Assembly: GCF_016801865.2 (NCBI RefSeq)
Contig: NC_068939.1
Location: 44,207,230-44,271,229 of the forward strand
Origin: Culex pipiens pallens
Lineage: Eukaryota; Arthropoda; Insecta; Diptera; Culicidae
Length of the DNA stretch: 64,000 nucleotides
Reading direction: 5' to 3'
Shown: positions 12,461 to 25,009 of the stretch, in pieces
How the letters are laid out: every line of letters starts with the position of its first letter
How positions within the stretch are numbered: the stretch's first letter is position 1
Translations under genes and position numbers: made by a program
Notes under the pieces: model-generated
The model's input: the letters and a program-made list of their open reading frames with translations, nothing else
Database searches by the model: none
What the model was told of the DNA's origin: nothing

Positions 12461-12955
12461 CCGTCATCTTGGATTTTGTCCGCTTTGATCGCTCCCATTT
12501 CCTGCAAAAGCCTAAAAATTTGTCTTTTAAACCTATAAATAAGTCTTTTTAAGCCTAAAAATAAGTCTTAATCAAGTTCCGCCATCTTGGATTATGTCCA
12601 CTTTGACTCCTTCCATTTCCTGCAAAAGCCTAAAAATTAGTCTTTTAAACCTATAAATAAGTCTTAATCAAGTTCCGCCATCTTGGATTATGTCCGCTTT
12701 GACCCCTTCCATTTCCTACAAAAGCCTAAAAATTAGTCTTTTAAACCTATAAATAAGTCTTTTTAGGCCTAAAAATAAGTCTTAATCAAGTTCCGCCATC
12801 TTGGATTTTGTCCGCTTTGACCCCTCCCATTTCCTGCAAAAGCCTAAAAATTAGTCTTTTAAACCTATAAATAAGTCTTTTTAGGCCTAAAAATAAGTCT
12901 TAATCAAGTTCCGCCATCTTGGATTATGTCCATTCTGATCCCCTCGCATTCTCGA
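12461..12955. repeat. 118-bp tandem repeat, five copies
   Basis: Copies start at CCGYCATCTTGG at 12,461, 12,579, 12,675, 12,793 and 12,911. Spacings are 118, 96, 118 and 118 bp. The 96-bp unit lacks a 22-bp internal piece (the second AAGTCTTTTTAGGCCTA segment). Each unit carries short words that pair with one another, such as AAGCCTA and TAGTCTTT. No coding potential is seen. Confidence 0.9.
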
Positions 12956-13125
12956 AAAAGACTAAAATTTAGGCTTTTTGACGATAACATAAAGCCTAAA
13001 AATTAGGCTTTTTCGTACTAAAACGAAACTAGTCTTTTAAAGACTAACCCATCATTAGGCTTAAAAAGACTTAACACGGTTAGGTTCGATAAAGCCTAAT
13101 TTTAAGTCTTAAAAGACTAATGTCG
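12956..13125. repeat. Cluster of AAGCCTA/TAGGCTT and AGTCTT/AAGACT hairpins
   Basis: Directly after the 118-bp array. It contains near-perfect short palindromes such as AAAGCCTA-n5-TAGGCTTT and AGTCTTTTAAAGACT. These share vocabulary with the adjacent tandem units and are probably a rearranged edge of the same repeat. Confidence 0.6.
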
Positions 13126-15470
13126 GCTTTGCGTGTTCGAAGCGTCCGGGAATTCGAATCATGACGTCTAATCAACTGAGATCAATCTTAAATGCCTTTT
13201 TCTGCATTGATAATCATATATCACGCGTTTTATAATATTTTGAACTTTTATGAAATTACAATGTACAGCACCGCAAAAACTTTTTTTTCCGCAAAAATAA
13301 AATTTTTGTCAGTATTTAGAAATTTTTGAAATCAATGATTGCAAAACAACTTGACAGGTGTATGATGCATTTTCAAACACTTTTTTCAATCAAATGTTGG
13401 CACCGTGGCCTGTAATTTCAATTTTTAGCTTTTTTTGCTCTGTTATAGAATTATCGTGTAATATTGTTTGATAACGGAATGAGTTATTTTTCGAACAAAT
13501 CTCTGTTAATTTTTTGTGTTATTATAACAGCTAATCTGAGTGGCAAAAAAATTAATAAATGTTTTAAAATAGGCCAATAACTACCAAAATATTTAGCAAA
13601 AACGAAACATTAAAAAAAATATTCAAAAATACTTAAAATGAAATAATATTTGGGCAGACGACTGGTGAGATAAAAAAATGCACAAATTTGTAATGTTACT
13701 TCTAAGAGGTAAATAGCAATACTTACAACTTTGCCGATTACATCAAATCGATCAGATCATCCGTTCTTAAGGAAAAGATTTTTGAATATTTGCATAGCCA
13801 TAAACTATAGACAGCTGCTAAAAATTAATGGAGACTTGTAAAATTGCTTAGGCTTTACAGAATTGCTTTACTTTTTTTTTAATTTTAAAGAGAATAAAAT
13901 TTATTTATTTTTTCATTTTTGATTATTTTACATCAAATTTGCATTCTAGTCGCATCAAATTACACACACTGACGATGTATAGCTCATGCCAAGCAAGGAA
14001 GCGTGGAGCAGCTCCCTGTGTGCGGAACCGCTTTATCAATTTAAACACGTTCCGCTTATGGCAAAACGTGTCTAAATGCAGTTTTAAAATTGCATTACGA
14101 AAACCGAACCCACCATCGAATTCCGTGTGCCCGTGAATGTGTCCGGGGTTTATCGTGTTCCCTCAAGCTAAGTTGTTTTTTGTAGTGGAGGTACATTTTG
14201 AAATGTTGAGCTAAACTCTTGGGTTCATCAATTTTCTGAAACATCTTTCACAATTTTATGAGTAATTTTATAGGAACTTTAAAATTTTATCATTACGGTA
14301 GAACACTTTTTGTATCCCCCTCTCAAATCTTCCTAAACACTTTGCACACCCTTAAACATCCAACTAAATCCTAAAAACCACAAAAACAACAACTCCTGGC
14401 TCGTGCCTTTCATCGCGAGAGGCTTTTTTCCCATTTCGCCCTCAGCCATAATAAATCCCACAAGATGAATGGAAGCCAGATGGATGGATGCCTGTTATGA
14501 TGAATATTATCGTTTATTTTGAAAGCTCGAAAAACCGTTAAGTGTTGTTTGGCGTACATCAACATCAACCAGCAGCAGCAGCACCCACTAAAGTTACATC
14601 CTTTCTTTGGTGGAAAAGCGCGCCGAGCGCGTTTTAACTTTCCCCTTAACAAACGCTAATGATTTCAGCCTCGTAATGGAATTCAGTCATTAATTATAGT
14701 CGAGTTGCGGTGGCGTTGTTTTTTCTTGTGGTTTGCAATTGGTGGTTTTCCGTAACGCGAGCAGTGAAATGCAAATCCTTAGGAAAGTTTCAAACAACAC
14801 AGCCCCGGCAAATGGATCAAAAATGGAACACTATACTTTGCGAAAATTCAACCGAAATAAAGTCGACCGGTTCCTGGGGGAAGTTCCGTCCGGATGTTCC
14901 CACTAAAGCCCACGCTCTATTGAGTGGGTCGATTTGTCCCACAGGGTTTCGGGGATTCGGAAATTGGCAGGAAGTGAGGTTATCAGTTCCGAAACGTATC
15001 ACTTTCGGGGAGCACCGGAGCGAAGGTGGCACGAGCCACCCAGTTGGTGGTTTTGGTGGTGAAAAATTATCCCCTGGTTTGGGTGAGAAATTTGAGCCAA
15101 CCCCTTTTTTTCTCAAGCACCTGGAACACTTTTTTCAATGTATGCCTTGTTTAACCCCTTTTGCAAAGAATTCAATCCAGAGTTAATTTTTTTGTATAAT
15201 TTTGAAATTAATAAATTTCGGCAAAAATAATTCAAGGGGAATCAAAAACTTTTTAAAAATATTTCATAACATCAAAATCATTCGTCACTTTCAAACACTG
15301 AATTCATTATTAACATTAAATTATTTAAAATTAAAAATTCGGCTATTTTATAGCATTTTTTTTTGTTTTGATAATTTTAGTGTATTATTATTGGTTTTAT
15401 TGAAGACATTTTACCTCTGTAGTGGCATTTGTGTCGTGGAATTTTAGTGTGTTATAAATTATTTAAAATT
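13126..15470. other. AT-rich non-coding stretch with one dispersed repeat fragment
   Basis: No gene can be supported. A fragment at about 13,716-13,850 (ACAACTTTGCCGATTACATC through GGAGACTTGTA) belongs to a dispersed family also seen at about 18,310-18,440, 40,885-40,985, 47,265-47,410 and 61,080-61,115. A weaker-AT pocket at 14,700-15,190 has an open frame of about 150 codons, but it lacks a convincing ATG, known domains or splice context, so I do not call it a gene. Confidence 0.5.
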
Positions 15471-15482
15471 AACGATAACATT

Positions 15483-15777
15483 GTTTTTGCAATTCCCTCA
15501 AGAAAGTACTTACATTTTTTGTCATTCTCGAACGACAAAACAGCCATTTTATCTACCAAAAATAACAGAAGCGAATAGAAACACTTTTCAAAAAAAGCTG
15601 CAAAGTTCTACACTGCAAAGCACTCTCAGCACAGAAATGGATGCTGAAAAGCTGAACTTTCAAGCACTTGTTTTGAATTATAAACTTTTCACTCTGGGTT
15701 TGATTTAAACGGTGTATTGATTAAATGATTGTCCTCGTTGGAAGAAAAAATCTTCTTTTTGTAACTTGTTGTATAAA
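15483..15777 (+). mobile_element. GCTGAAAAGT-rich TIR element, partial copy split by an insertion
   Basis: Matches the right arm of the element at 41,922-42,616 and the copy at 44,507-44,921 (TTTTGCAATTCC start; AACTTGTTG-ATAAACTACTATTT end). The final bases of its end (ACTACTATTT) lie beyond the inserted 15,778-17,571 element at 17,573-17,582. The other two copies therefore show the uninterrupted site. Confidence 0.75.
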
Positions 15778-17571
15778 CCCGAGCAGGGGTAAATAACACG
15801 GGAATACAAAATTTTGGTATTACTTGGGCAAATAACAGCGACCAAAATGTGCCCTTGGTTGCCCAGTAATAGATGGTAAAATACCATGAAATCATACCAA
15901 AAGCTTGTATGTGGAAGGGCACAACAATATCATACCATGTTATTCCAAAGGTAAAATAATACCACAAAATAAAATCATTTCAATACCAAGTTGAGGTCTT
16001 CTGGATTTTTGAACATTGCTTGAATACCAAAACTTGGTATTGTCATGGTTTTAATTTCAGGTATTCCCGCGCCCTTGGAAAATCATATTTTGGTATTCCT
16101 GTGGTCTTCCACAAACATGATATTGGTTTGATTTCATGGTATTTTACCATCTATTACTGGGCAACCAAGAGCACATTTTGGTCGCTGGTATTTGCACAAG
16201 TAATACCAAAATTTGCTATTTTCATACCATTTTTAGTGCAGCAGTTGCAGTTAGTGAAAAAAACGTAAATGATCCTTATGCAACAACCAAATCTACTCAC
16301 CTGATGATTCCATGTTGTATTTAGTGATATTCTTCACCACACCGAATGCATTTGTCATTGATGAACGGCTGTACTTGAAGTTCTTGAAGCTTCTGAAAAA
16401 TAACAAGATTGAAAAATAAGTATTATTAAAATGAAACTGGATTGAAATTCACCAAAATTCAATAATCTGTTGATTGACTCGTTTTTCAAAGTATTTGGTT
16501 ATCCCAACTTAGAAAAATTTCAACGTTTTTGAAAAAAATATTAATGGGTATATCACAAAAAAAAATTTAAATCAGCTTTAACATTTTTGGGTTTCAAGTC
16601 ATTTTAGCGCAAAATTAATTATCTCGTCAAAAATTTAAAAAAAATCCATAGTTTCAGAGACAATTGATGAAACCTTTCAATACCAAAATAATACCAAAAT
16701 GTTGCATCCTGACTTAGAAATTTTTCCACAATGTCAAGTCATTTCTGTAGGGGGTATATCAAAAATGTTAAAAATCAAGTTTGAAATTTCCGGTTTTCAA
16801 TGAAAGCATTCGCTTTGAGACATCATTTTAGCGCAAAATTAATTATTTTGTCAAAATTGGTCAAAATTTTTCCATAGTTTCAGAGGAAATTGATAAAACA
16901 CCTTAATACCAAAATAATACCAAAATGTGCCATGATGACTTAGAAAATTTTCCACAATTTCAAGTCATTTCTGTAGGGGGTATATCAAAAATGTTTAAAA
17001 TCAAGTTTGAAATTTCCGGTTTTCAATGAAAGCATTCGCTTTGAGACATCATTTTAGCGCAAAATTAATTATTTTGTCAAAATTGGTCAAAATTTTCCCA
17101 TAGTTTCAGAGGAATTTGATAAAACACCTTAATACCAAAATAATACCAAAATGTGCCATGATGACTTAAAAAATTTTCCACAATTTCAAGTCATTTCTGT
17201 AGGGTGTGTATCAAAAATGTTTAAAATCAAGTTTGAAATTTCCGGTTTTCAATGAAAGCATTCGCTTTGAGACCTCGTTTTAGCGCAAAATTAATTATTT
17301 TGTCAAAATTGGTCAAAATTTTCCCATAGTTTCAGGGGAATTTGGTAAAACACTTTAATACCAAAATAATACCAAAATGTGGTGTTCGACCATTGACAAA
17401 TTCTGCAATTTTGCAATATCAAAACAATACCTTAAATTGATATGATACCACATTTTGCTCTTGCATAATCCTTAAGACAAATTTTTAAGGGTCCAGGAAT
17501 ACCAAAATTTGGTATTGATACCAGAGAAAGGTATTATTACGCATTTTCCTTGTTATTTACTCATGCTCGGG
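15778..17571. mobile_element. 1.79-kb TIR element inserted in an older repeat
   Basis: It has terminal inverted repeats of about 25 bp (left CCCGAGCAGGGGTAAATAAC; right end its imperfect complement, ending TGCTCGGG). Comparison with the intact repeat end at 42,597-42,616 shows the pre-insertion site and implies an AA duplication (15,776-15,777 and 17,572-17,573). Inside are an inverted repeat (about 15,812-15,895 and 16,129-16,212) and a 226-bp tandem array. No transposase is encoded, so it is non-autonomous. The superfamily is not resolved. Confidence 0.75.
16540..17400. repeat. 226-bp tandem array inside the TIR element
   Basis: The word AATACCAAAATAATACCAAA begins at 16,679, 16,905, 17,131 and 17,357, exactly 226 bp apart. 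A partial unit precedes the first. Units share the GGTATATCAAAAATG, CCGGTTTTCAATGAAAGC and TTTTAGCGCAAAATTAATTA segments with a few substitutions each. Confidence 0.9.
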
Positions 17572-17749
17572 AACTACTATTTTGATTTTCATCAACACAC
17601 AAACAAGTCTCATAATTTAATTATTTTTTCCTAAATTAAGGATCGCAAAATTAAGTGGAAAATTGATGTTTCGAAAAATAGTGTAATTCTAAAATATTTA
17701 TTCAATATTTATTTTACACCTAGGCCTTTTAAACGCAACTCGTTTACTT

Positions 17750-18480
17750 CTTTTTTAGCTGTGTGAATCTCACCAAAACAACCCACCATTTTCTAATGAC
17801 GATATCTCAGCAACTAATGGTCCGATTTTCAATGTAAACGCATGAAACATTCCAGCAACTAGAGGTCCAATCATCAATGTCTCTTAGACAATTTTATATC
17901 AAATTTTCTGAACTCTAGACGCCAGAAATTGGAATTGCAAACTGCAAATATTTCGCTAAAATCGAACTTTCGGTGGCTATATCTTGAAAACGGAGCCCTT
18001 TATCTAAAAAACTTTAAAGTACTTTTCGATTGCAAATTCAATTTTGCATTAAAAATAATGTCAAATTTGTTTTTGCATATAAATTCGATTTTTTCCAAAA
18101 ATCACCATTTTTTCAAAAAATCATAACTCGGTGGTAGATTGTTTGACATGTTTCTCTGTGGCTCAAAAGTTGCGGATTTTTGTCCCCTAAAACATATCAA
18201 AAATCTCGAAAATCAAAAAATACGTATTCTGGGAAATTGAGTTTTAGCAAAAAAATTGATTAAAAAATCTTCAATTTTTTTTCCGTGTACCTATTTTTTC
18301 TCAAAAGTCCTCAACAATACCTACAACTTTGCCAAAGACACCAAATTGATCAGAAAATTCACTAAAAAGTTACAGTTGTTTGAATATTTATATACAATTT
18401 TTGTATGGACAACAGCCAAAATTGTATGGAGACTTGTATGGGTGAACCAATGACGCAAAATAGCTTATTTGGTCATATGG
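17750..18480 (+). repeat. Dispersed non-coding repeat, related to the 59.8-61.1 kb palindrome
   Basis: Carries CCACCATTTTCTAATG..ATATCTCAGCAACTAATGGTCCG, AAAGTACTTTTCGATTGCAA, CATAACTCG and CCTAAAACATATCAAAAA in the same order as the palindrome and flank at 60,180-61,110. It ends in the ACAACTTTGCC..ACACCAAATTGATCAG family. No open frame of interest. Confidence 0.65.
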
Positions 18481-20520
18481 AAGGCCCCCACAAAGTTTAA
18501 GTCAAATCAAAAAATACAAAAAAAAAAATGTTGTAATCGGTCGATTTCGTAGAGAGTTGCTCCCTTAAGATTCTTTCAGCGTTTGTAGTGCTAAGGAAAT
18601 TATATCCATTCCCATCACTCTAAGCAGTGGTGTCTGAATGATGCTCGATAATCCGGGTTGTTCCTTTAAATTTACTAGACCAAATACACCAACCAGTAGA
18701 GCAGCTTTTTGCGAACATTACTGTTTAATTTGACGTTTGCCGAAAGTTATTCCTATTTCATTTAGAAGCATTTTACAAACATATTATCAAAGTCTATTCT
18801 CGTCTGACGAGAATGCCCCGCTGCCCACGCATTTTCTATTATCGGCCTGTTACGCGGTATTTAAAGTAGGTTGTAACTTTTGACGAATAGATTTTTCAAA
18901 AAATCAAAATTTTCGTGTTTTTAGAGTTTTAAAAGTGTCTCGAACATCACATCTTTTAAAACTTAACCCTGATCTGCTACTTTCGAAACACGGATTTTAG
19001 AAGATTTGCTCAGTTGCTTTCTCTAAGTTTGGCCATAAAAGGCGTAGATTGCGCGAAAAAATTTTGATGTATTCCACAAAGTTTCCCAAAATATTTCTCC
19101 AAAACAAATTTCAAATTTTCAAAAACACCTTAATCGTGAATAACCCTGATTCTCAACTAAACTCAATGTTTTCCATTCCCATTTGATGACACCAAAGCTC
19201 CAAAGCTATACCATTTTTCGGAAAATAAATTTTACACTTAATTTTGCGATCTAGATTACTGTGTAATGTTTAAAGCAAAGAATGTTAGTAAAATATTTTT
19301 TTAAATTTATTATTAAAAATCATTTAGCCTTTGCTAATATTAATTCAAGATGCCCCTCCTCACCCTTAATAATTTCATCAAAAATCAGGGGACAAACATA
19401 ATTATTTATGAAAATATAAATTTTCGATGAAAAAACATATGAAATCTTTTGCAATCAAACTATTAAGATTAAATTGTATAACGTACAAAATGCATTTCAA
19501 TTCAATTCGTGACTTTTTAATCTTTTGACAAATCTTAAAAAGACGTTAAACTTCAGAAATTGTAAATTCAATTATATTCAGCACAATTTGTGACAGGAGC
19601 ATTACTGTAGTAATGTTGAAAGCATTCTGTGCTGTTTTCTGCTCATTTTGTTTTGTAAATTCGGTCTGAAATCCCAAATTCCACAAAAATAACAAAATTT
19701 AAAGATAATAAAAGATGTTTGATCGGATTCAAAATAAGTAATCAAAGATCCTTGGCCGAAATAGTAAGACATGTATATTTTTGTTTGTAAATTTAGTTTT
19801 TTTTGTTATTTGTTATTTTTTTTTTGCAAAAATCATTGTTTTCCAAAAAAAATGTTGACGTCAAAAAATCTGAAAAAAATATTGAAAAGTCCATTGTTTG
19901 GAAGTATTTCAAAAGGTCTTTGTTTGGAAATATTTCTAGATTACATTTTTAAAAGGTTCCATCTGCATAGGAACTCATAGTTGTTTTGAAAATTTACTCT
20001 TGATTTTTTATCGAACTCCTCGAAAATTTTTTTATCAAATCAAAAAATTGTGGAGCCAAGGCCATTTTTTAACCCCATTGAAATACTGTTTTACAATGAA
20101 TTTTGCTTATAGTCCTGAAATATCGCTGCAGTAAAATTTGAATTTGAATTATAGTTGTTTGAAAAAGTCATAATTTTTCATAAATAATGGATACGAAAGA
20201 ACAAAATCCATACTTTTTTTAGGGATAAATCCAATTTAGGGAAAAATAAATGTGTCACCATTTCTCTGGAATGCGAGAAAGCCAAAACCACTTAACACTC
20301 AAACGCTCGGGTAGTTTGCTGTAAATGTTTTCAAAATCGATAACATTGTCGTTCAAAATCGGATTTTTTTTTGACGATTTTGGAAACATTTCAATGTTTA
20401 AAAATTCTGTAACACAGAGTTACTGGATAAGTTTACAGGATCTATATCCAGCAATTTATTGTGCAAATGCACCATACTCATGAATTAGTTTCTTCGTGGT
20501 TCTCAAATTGATGAACAAAA
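18481..20520. other. AT-rich non-coding stretch
   Basis: No gene, TIR pair or tandem repeat that I can support. Short open frames here are low-complexity and lack codon-usage signal. Confidence 0.5.
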
Positions 20521-20525
20521 CTTGT

Positions 20526-20591
20526 AGAGTTTTTTTAAAGGTCCTATAAACATAACCCAATAGCTTATAGGACCTTTTAAAAAAAAACTCT
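20526..20591. repeat. Short perfect-arm hairpin
   Basis: AGAGTTTTTTTAAAGGTCCT (20,526-20,545) is mirrored by AGGACCTTTTAAAAAAAAACTCT-type sequence ending at 20,591, with an inner TATAA/TTATA extension and a loop of under 20 bases. The length and arm match resemble a tiny MITE or a small-RNA precursor. I cannot tell which. Confidence 0.6.
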
Positions 20592-20709
20592 AGATACGAG
20601 AATTGACATTTCTTCTGTTAAAATCTAGTGTAAAACCAGTTGCCTCTAAAACTTAAAGTTATCTCATATCATCTCTTACCAGCTTTAACCCCATTCCTTC
20701 AAAATCCTG

Positions 20710-20890
20710 CAATCATAAACCTCCACCACGGCACACGTGTACGTCCAAGACCAGAAGTGCGTCCTCGTCCACAGCAAATTCCTCCAGGAAACCCTTCAAT
20801 CGCACTTTAAACCCACTCGGAAGTTGTCCGTTCGGATTCCCCCGCACCCAAAAAGCAACTCGGGCCAGACCGGCAACACATGTTATAAAT
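20710..20890 (+). other. GC-richer open frame, possible exon (weak)
   Basis: A GC-richer pocket in AT-rich DNA with an uninterrupted frame (roughly THVYVQDQKCVLVHSKFL and onward). It has protein-like composition, but I see no homology or flanking splice sites. It could be an isolated exon or chance. Confidence 0.15.
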
Positions 20891-20891
20891 A

Positions 20892-21688
20892 TTATTTTGA
20901 TAAGGAAATGATGACCCAGGTCTTGTCCGGATCCCTCGTCCTGTGACAGGTTTTGAAGAACCGGGGGTGAGAACGAAGGGTTTGGAGGAAGAGCTTTGTG
21001 TGCCGTAATTTAGGTTCGGTTTATTAAGCACCATGCTGCCGGCAAAAGCAGACAATGACTAAAACTAGTGGGGAGGAGAACTTTGAAATCTGATACTTTG
21101 GGATGATATTAAGTGTTTGCTTGCGCTTCCTTCTGCTCTGCTCTGCAAGTTTTGTTCAACAACATTTCGGGCAAGGGGTGAGGGATCTGTGCGCCACTTT
21201 GTTGTGATAGTTTTAGACACCCGTTTCTAACAAGTTTTTTTGCATGCTTTTTTAATAAACTGCTTGGGTTGTTCAAAATATATTTTCAATTGAGCAGCTT
21301 GTCTAACCATTATTTATAAGAAGGTGATTTTGATTTTGTTGATATGATTTAAATAAAATTCTTTAAACCCTTAAACACTTTAATAAATTAAAAAAGTGTG
21401 TTTTACCCTGACCCTCAACTGAGTCTAAAAACTGATAGAAACTGAACACCATTTCGGATACAGATTGGTTTTGGAACGTGCGCATTTTGAGGTTTAGGTC
21501 CTTCTCGAACTGGGCAGCAAATTATGTGGGAACAGTTCAGAACATTAGACGAGGAAGCAAGATATCAATTACGGATACAAACATTATGAAAAGAATTTAA
21601 TGATGTTGATGCCGGTGGATGTTCTGGAAATGATTAAAGAGCATGGGAAAAATTAAAAGTGGGAAAACGGATGCGCTTTTCTCCGGTA
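20892..21688. other. Non-coding stretch without recognised features
   Basis: I see no gene, TIR pair or tandem repeat in this interval. Confidence 0.4.
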
Positions 21689-21862
21689 AGTTTTCAAAAA
21701 GCAGTAAGAGCCTCCGTGACCTCCAACACTAACATTTGTTTTTCTCCAAATTGTAGATGAACAATCTTAAGCATTTTTTAAATTGGCTTTTCGTAAGTTG
21801 GTCGAATACCGATGCAAAAAAGGCTTCATTTACCATTGGCTCTTACGTCTTTTTGAAAACTA
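21689..21862. mobile_element. MITE with GTAAGAGCC termini, copy 1
   Basis: Ends AGTTTTCAAAAAGCAGTAAG and its near complement (CTCTTACGTCTTTTTGAAAACT). The interior shares GATGAACAATCTTAAGC and GTCGAATACCGATGCAAAAA with the copy at 41,445-41,662. About 174 bp, non-coding. Confidence 0.75.
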
Positions 21863-22576
21863 ATCCGAATTTTTTCTGGGTAAGACAAATATTTTTTTTC
21901 TGAGAGTAGTTTAGCATCATTAGCATTAAAAATAGGTTGCAAATTCAAACATTTTTTTTAAATAGCGGAAATTTTCGTATATTTGGCAGGTTTAGCATTC
22001 GCTCCTTACTCCATCCAATCTGCTGATTTTCACTATTTAAACAATTAATTTTTCAAAACTGTTGACAGAAACTTGATATTTATCACTCGATTTCAGTTGA
22101 AAACGCTTTTAATGAGCTTTAATTGAATGGCAATGTTCTGCCTGCCAACATTAGAGGCACGCTGGAATTAGATGCTGTTCCCCTAGTCTTCAATAAGAGA
22201 CTAATCCCGCAAGAGTAAAATTTTAATAATGCATTTTCAAATATTTTTCAAAGTTTAACGGGAGACTTCTCCTCTTCCAAATTGGCTTGATTTTTTTTTT
22301 AAATAAATTTTCTACGTTCATAATCATATTTAGCATTCTTGAACAACTTTACAAATGTTAAAAAAATAAAATTCCATACAGAACCGATTTTTTTTTCTGA
22401 AAAATAATGTTTTTGACAATTCTTAGATATCTTGACAACTAGTGATAAAACAACAACTGGATTGGTATGAAATGCATTTAAAAAACAAAATTCATTCAAG
22501 GCTTGTTACTTAAATTTTTATAGTGTTATATTTCTAGGTGGATCATTTACTAAAAATGATGTGGAGATAAAAAAGA

Positions 22577-22649
22577 TACCGTCATCAGGGATGACTTACG
22601 ATCGTGGGGTGAGATTGGACCATACAAATTTCAGCATCTGATGGCGGTA
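22577..22649. mobile_element. Tiny TA-flanked MITE (CCGTCATCAG termini)
   Basis: TACCGTCATCAGGG at the left and CATCTGATGGCGGTA at the right form an inverted pair over 73 bp, with TA at each end. A relative lies at about 43,307-43,390 and a one-ended match near 56,721. Confidence 0.6.
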
Positions 22650-22694
22650 TACTAAAGCATTATATAGGCTGCTGCATTTTTTTTTCTCAAAATG

Positions 22695-22838
22695 CAGCTA
22701 AACCTCGCATAGTGCGCAGTTACGCTTTATATTTGTTGGATTACTCTAAAATGAAATAATATTTTTGCGATCTCTTTGGAGCTAATTGTAGATTGGGGTA
22801 GAGTTTAAGAGCAATCAATTGGAATTTAATTGCATTTT
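22695..22838. mobile_element. Partial MITE (CAGYTAAACCTCGCAT family), interrupted
   Basis: Left half of the family whose full copy is at 28,717-28,930 (CAGCTAAACCTCGCATAGTG, GCTAATTGTAGATTGG). It breaks off at the TTAA where the 4.1-kb element begins. Confidence 0.65.
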
Positions 22839-24748
22839 TTAACCTTCCTACGATATTGGGGTCTTTTTCGGCCTTTTTGAAAATTAATTTTGCCATAACT
22901 TTTGCTATATACATGCTAAAGCCTTGAAATTTTCTTACATTAAATTTATAGTATAAATTCACATTTAACAAAACAAACAAAACTTGGACGACCCCTAGGG
23001 GAGCGTCTATAAAAAAAGTTACTTTAAAGGTATTGGGGTCCTTTTCGACCCCAAACTTTAAAAAATGTAAAAAATCCAGTTTTTGACCGATTCCGGTTCT
23101 TTTGGTCACAAATGAAAGCTTAGAACGTCTTCTTTCCGAAACAGACCTGGAAACCCGGATTTGGTCACTGTGGCCACTGGGAATCGGCTACAACCGAAAA
23201 ATGACCTTTTTGAGACCCCAACTTTGACGACCTGTATCTCCGGCAAATTTCAACCATTCAGGATGCTCTGGGTTGCATTGGACAGGTATTTACCTGTACT
23301 TTGACCACAAATATTAATATCAGGGCCAGGTGACCTACCGGTTCCGGAAATCCGGAACATCCGAAAAAGTCATGTTTTACTGTTTTTCACTTATATGTGA
23401 TACCAATACTCTCATGATAGTTGAAATTGATCCATAAAACTTACTAAAAACACAATACACAATTGCCAGAACCACTCTGGAGTGTTAGTGGCCACTTCCG
23501 GCTAACCTGTGAACCCATCATGTTGCACATCAAACTCCATGAAATTGAAAGATATGTCCATCTTTGGTAATACCATTGTTCGCTGAGCCATCCTGGCCAA
23601 TCTGGAACCGGTTACCGGTGACCCCTTGGGGACACTTCCGGAATATGAGAGAAACCCTATCATCCGGCATATCAAACTTCATGGAATTGAAAGATATGTC
23701 AATCTACGGTCATGCCGTTGTTCACTGACCCATTCTGGCCAATCTGGAGCCGGTTACCGGTGGCCCCTTGAGGACACTTCCGGAATATGAGAGAAACCCT
23801 ATCATCTGACATATCAAACTTCATGAAATTGAAAGATATGTCAATCTACGGTCATGCCGTTGTTCCCTGATCCATTCTGGCCATTCTGTAACTGGTTCCC
23901 GGTGGCCCCTTGGGGACATTCCCGGAATATGAGAGAAACCCTATCATCCGACATATCAAACTTCATAAAATTGAAAGATATGTCAATATACGGTCATGCT
24001 GTTATTTGCTGACCCATCCTGGCCAATTTGGAACCGGTTACCGGTGGCCCCTTGCCCCTTGGGGACACTTCCGGAATATGAGAAAACCCCTATCATCCGA
24101 CATATCAAACTTCATGAAATTGAAAGATATGTCAATCTACGGTCATGCCGATGTTCGCCGCCCATTCGGCCATCATGGAACCGGTTACCGGTGGCCCCTT
24201 CATGAAATTGAAAGATTTGTCAAGTCACGGTCATGCCGTTTTTCGCTGACCCATCCTGGCCAATCTGGAGCCGGTTACCGGTGGCCCCTTGGGGACACTT
24301 CCGGAATATGAGAGAAACCTTATCATCCGACATATCAAACTTCATGAAAATAAAAGATATGTCAATCTACGGTCATGTCATTGATCGCTTATCCATTCTG
24401 GCAATTCTAGAACTGGTTCTCGGTGGCCCTTTGGGGTCATTCCCGGAATATCAAGCTTCATGAAATTGAAAGATACCCAAGTAACCACAAGCACTAAATC
24501 GGAACTCTAAATCAACTCTAAATCAATATTTCCATGTTTTGAGCCCCTAAAATGCAAATTATAATGTTACTTTAGAGTTCTAACTCTATATAAGCTTTGG
24601 TTAAAGTTTCAAAACTTTGACAATTCATGTTACTCTAAAATAACTTTATATCAACTGTTCTAGTGCTTCATAATATTGTAAACAAAAGCGACATTGAAAT
24701 ATTCAAAGTGTTGATCTTGGTGTTGAATTTTTCGCTTAAACTGTGATA

Positions 24749-24999
24749 ATGATGGGTAAGTTGGTGATAAACTACAGTGAAAATTACTTGTTACTGAAAC
24801 ATTATTGAAAATTTTCAGCATACTCCCAGAATTCCGGGCTTTCCAATCGACTTATCCTAGGTGAAAGTACAAGTCTACGAGTGACGGAATGAGAACCATC
24901 TCAGGCAAGAAAAAACAGGCTGCTGCTTAAAATCTATAAAGTAGTGATTTGTGTTCAAGTTTAAAGTGATTTTGTATTGACAATGTTTAAAATAATAAA
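24749..24999 (+). other. Gene-like segment with 63-nt intron (captured transcript?)
   Basis: ATGATGG is followed by GTAAGTTGG and a tract ending GAAAATTTTCAG (intron 24,756-24,818). Removing it leaves an ATG frame of 26 codons ending TGA. AATAAA signals lie at about 24,994. Intron length and splice sites suit an insect gene. The product is unknown and could be meaningless. No domain is recognised. Confidence 0.3.
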
Positions 25000-25009
25000 T
25001 AAATAACGA

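Noticed and set aside
14710..15186. Open frame of about 158 codons with a hydrophobic start
   Set aside because: Begins with GTG, not ATG; no domain, no splice context, composition of non-coding DNA.
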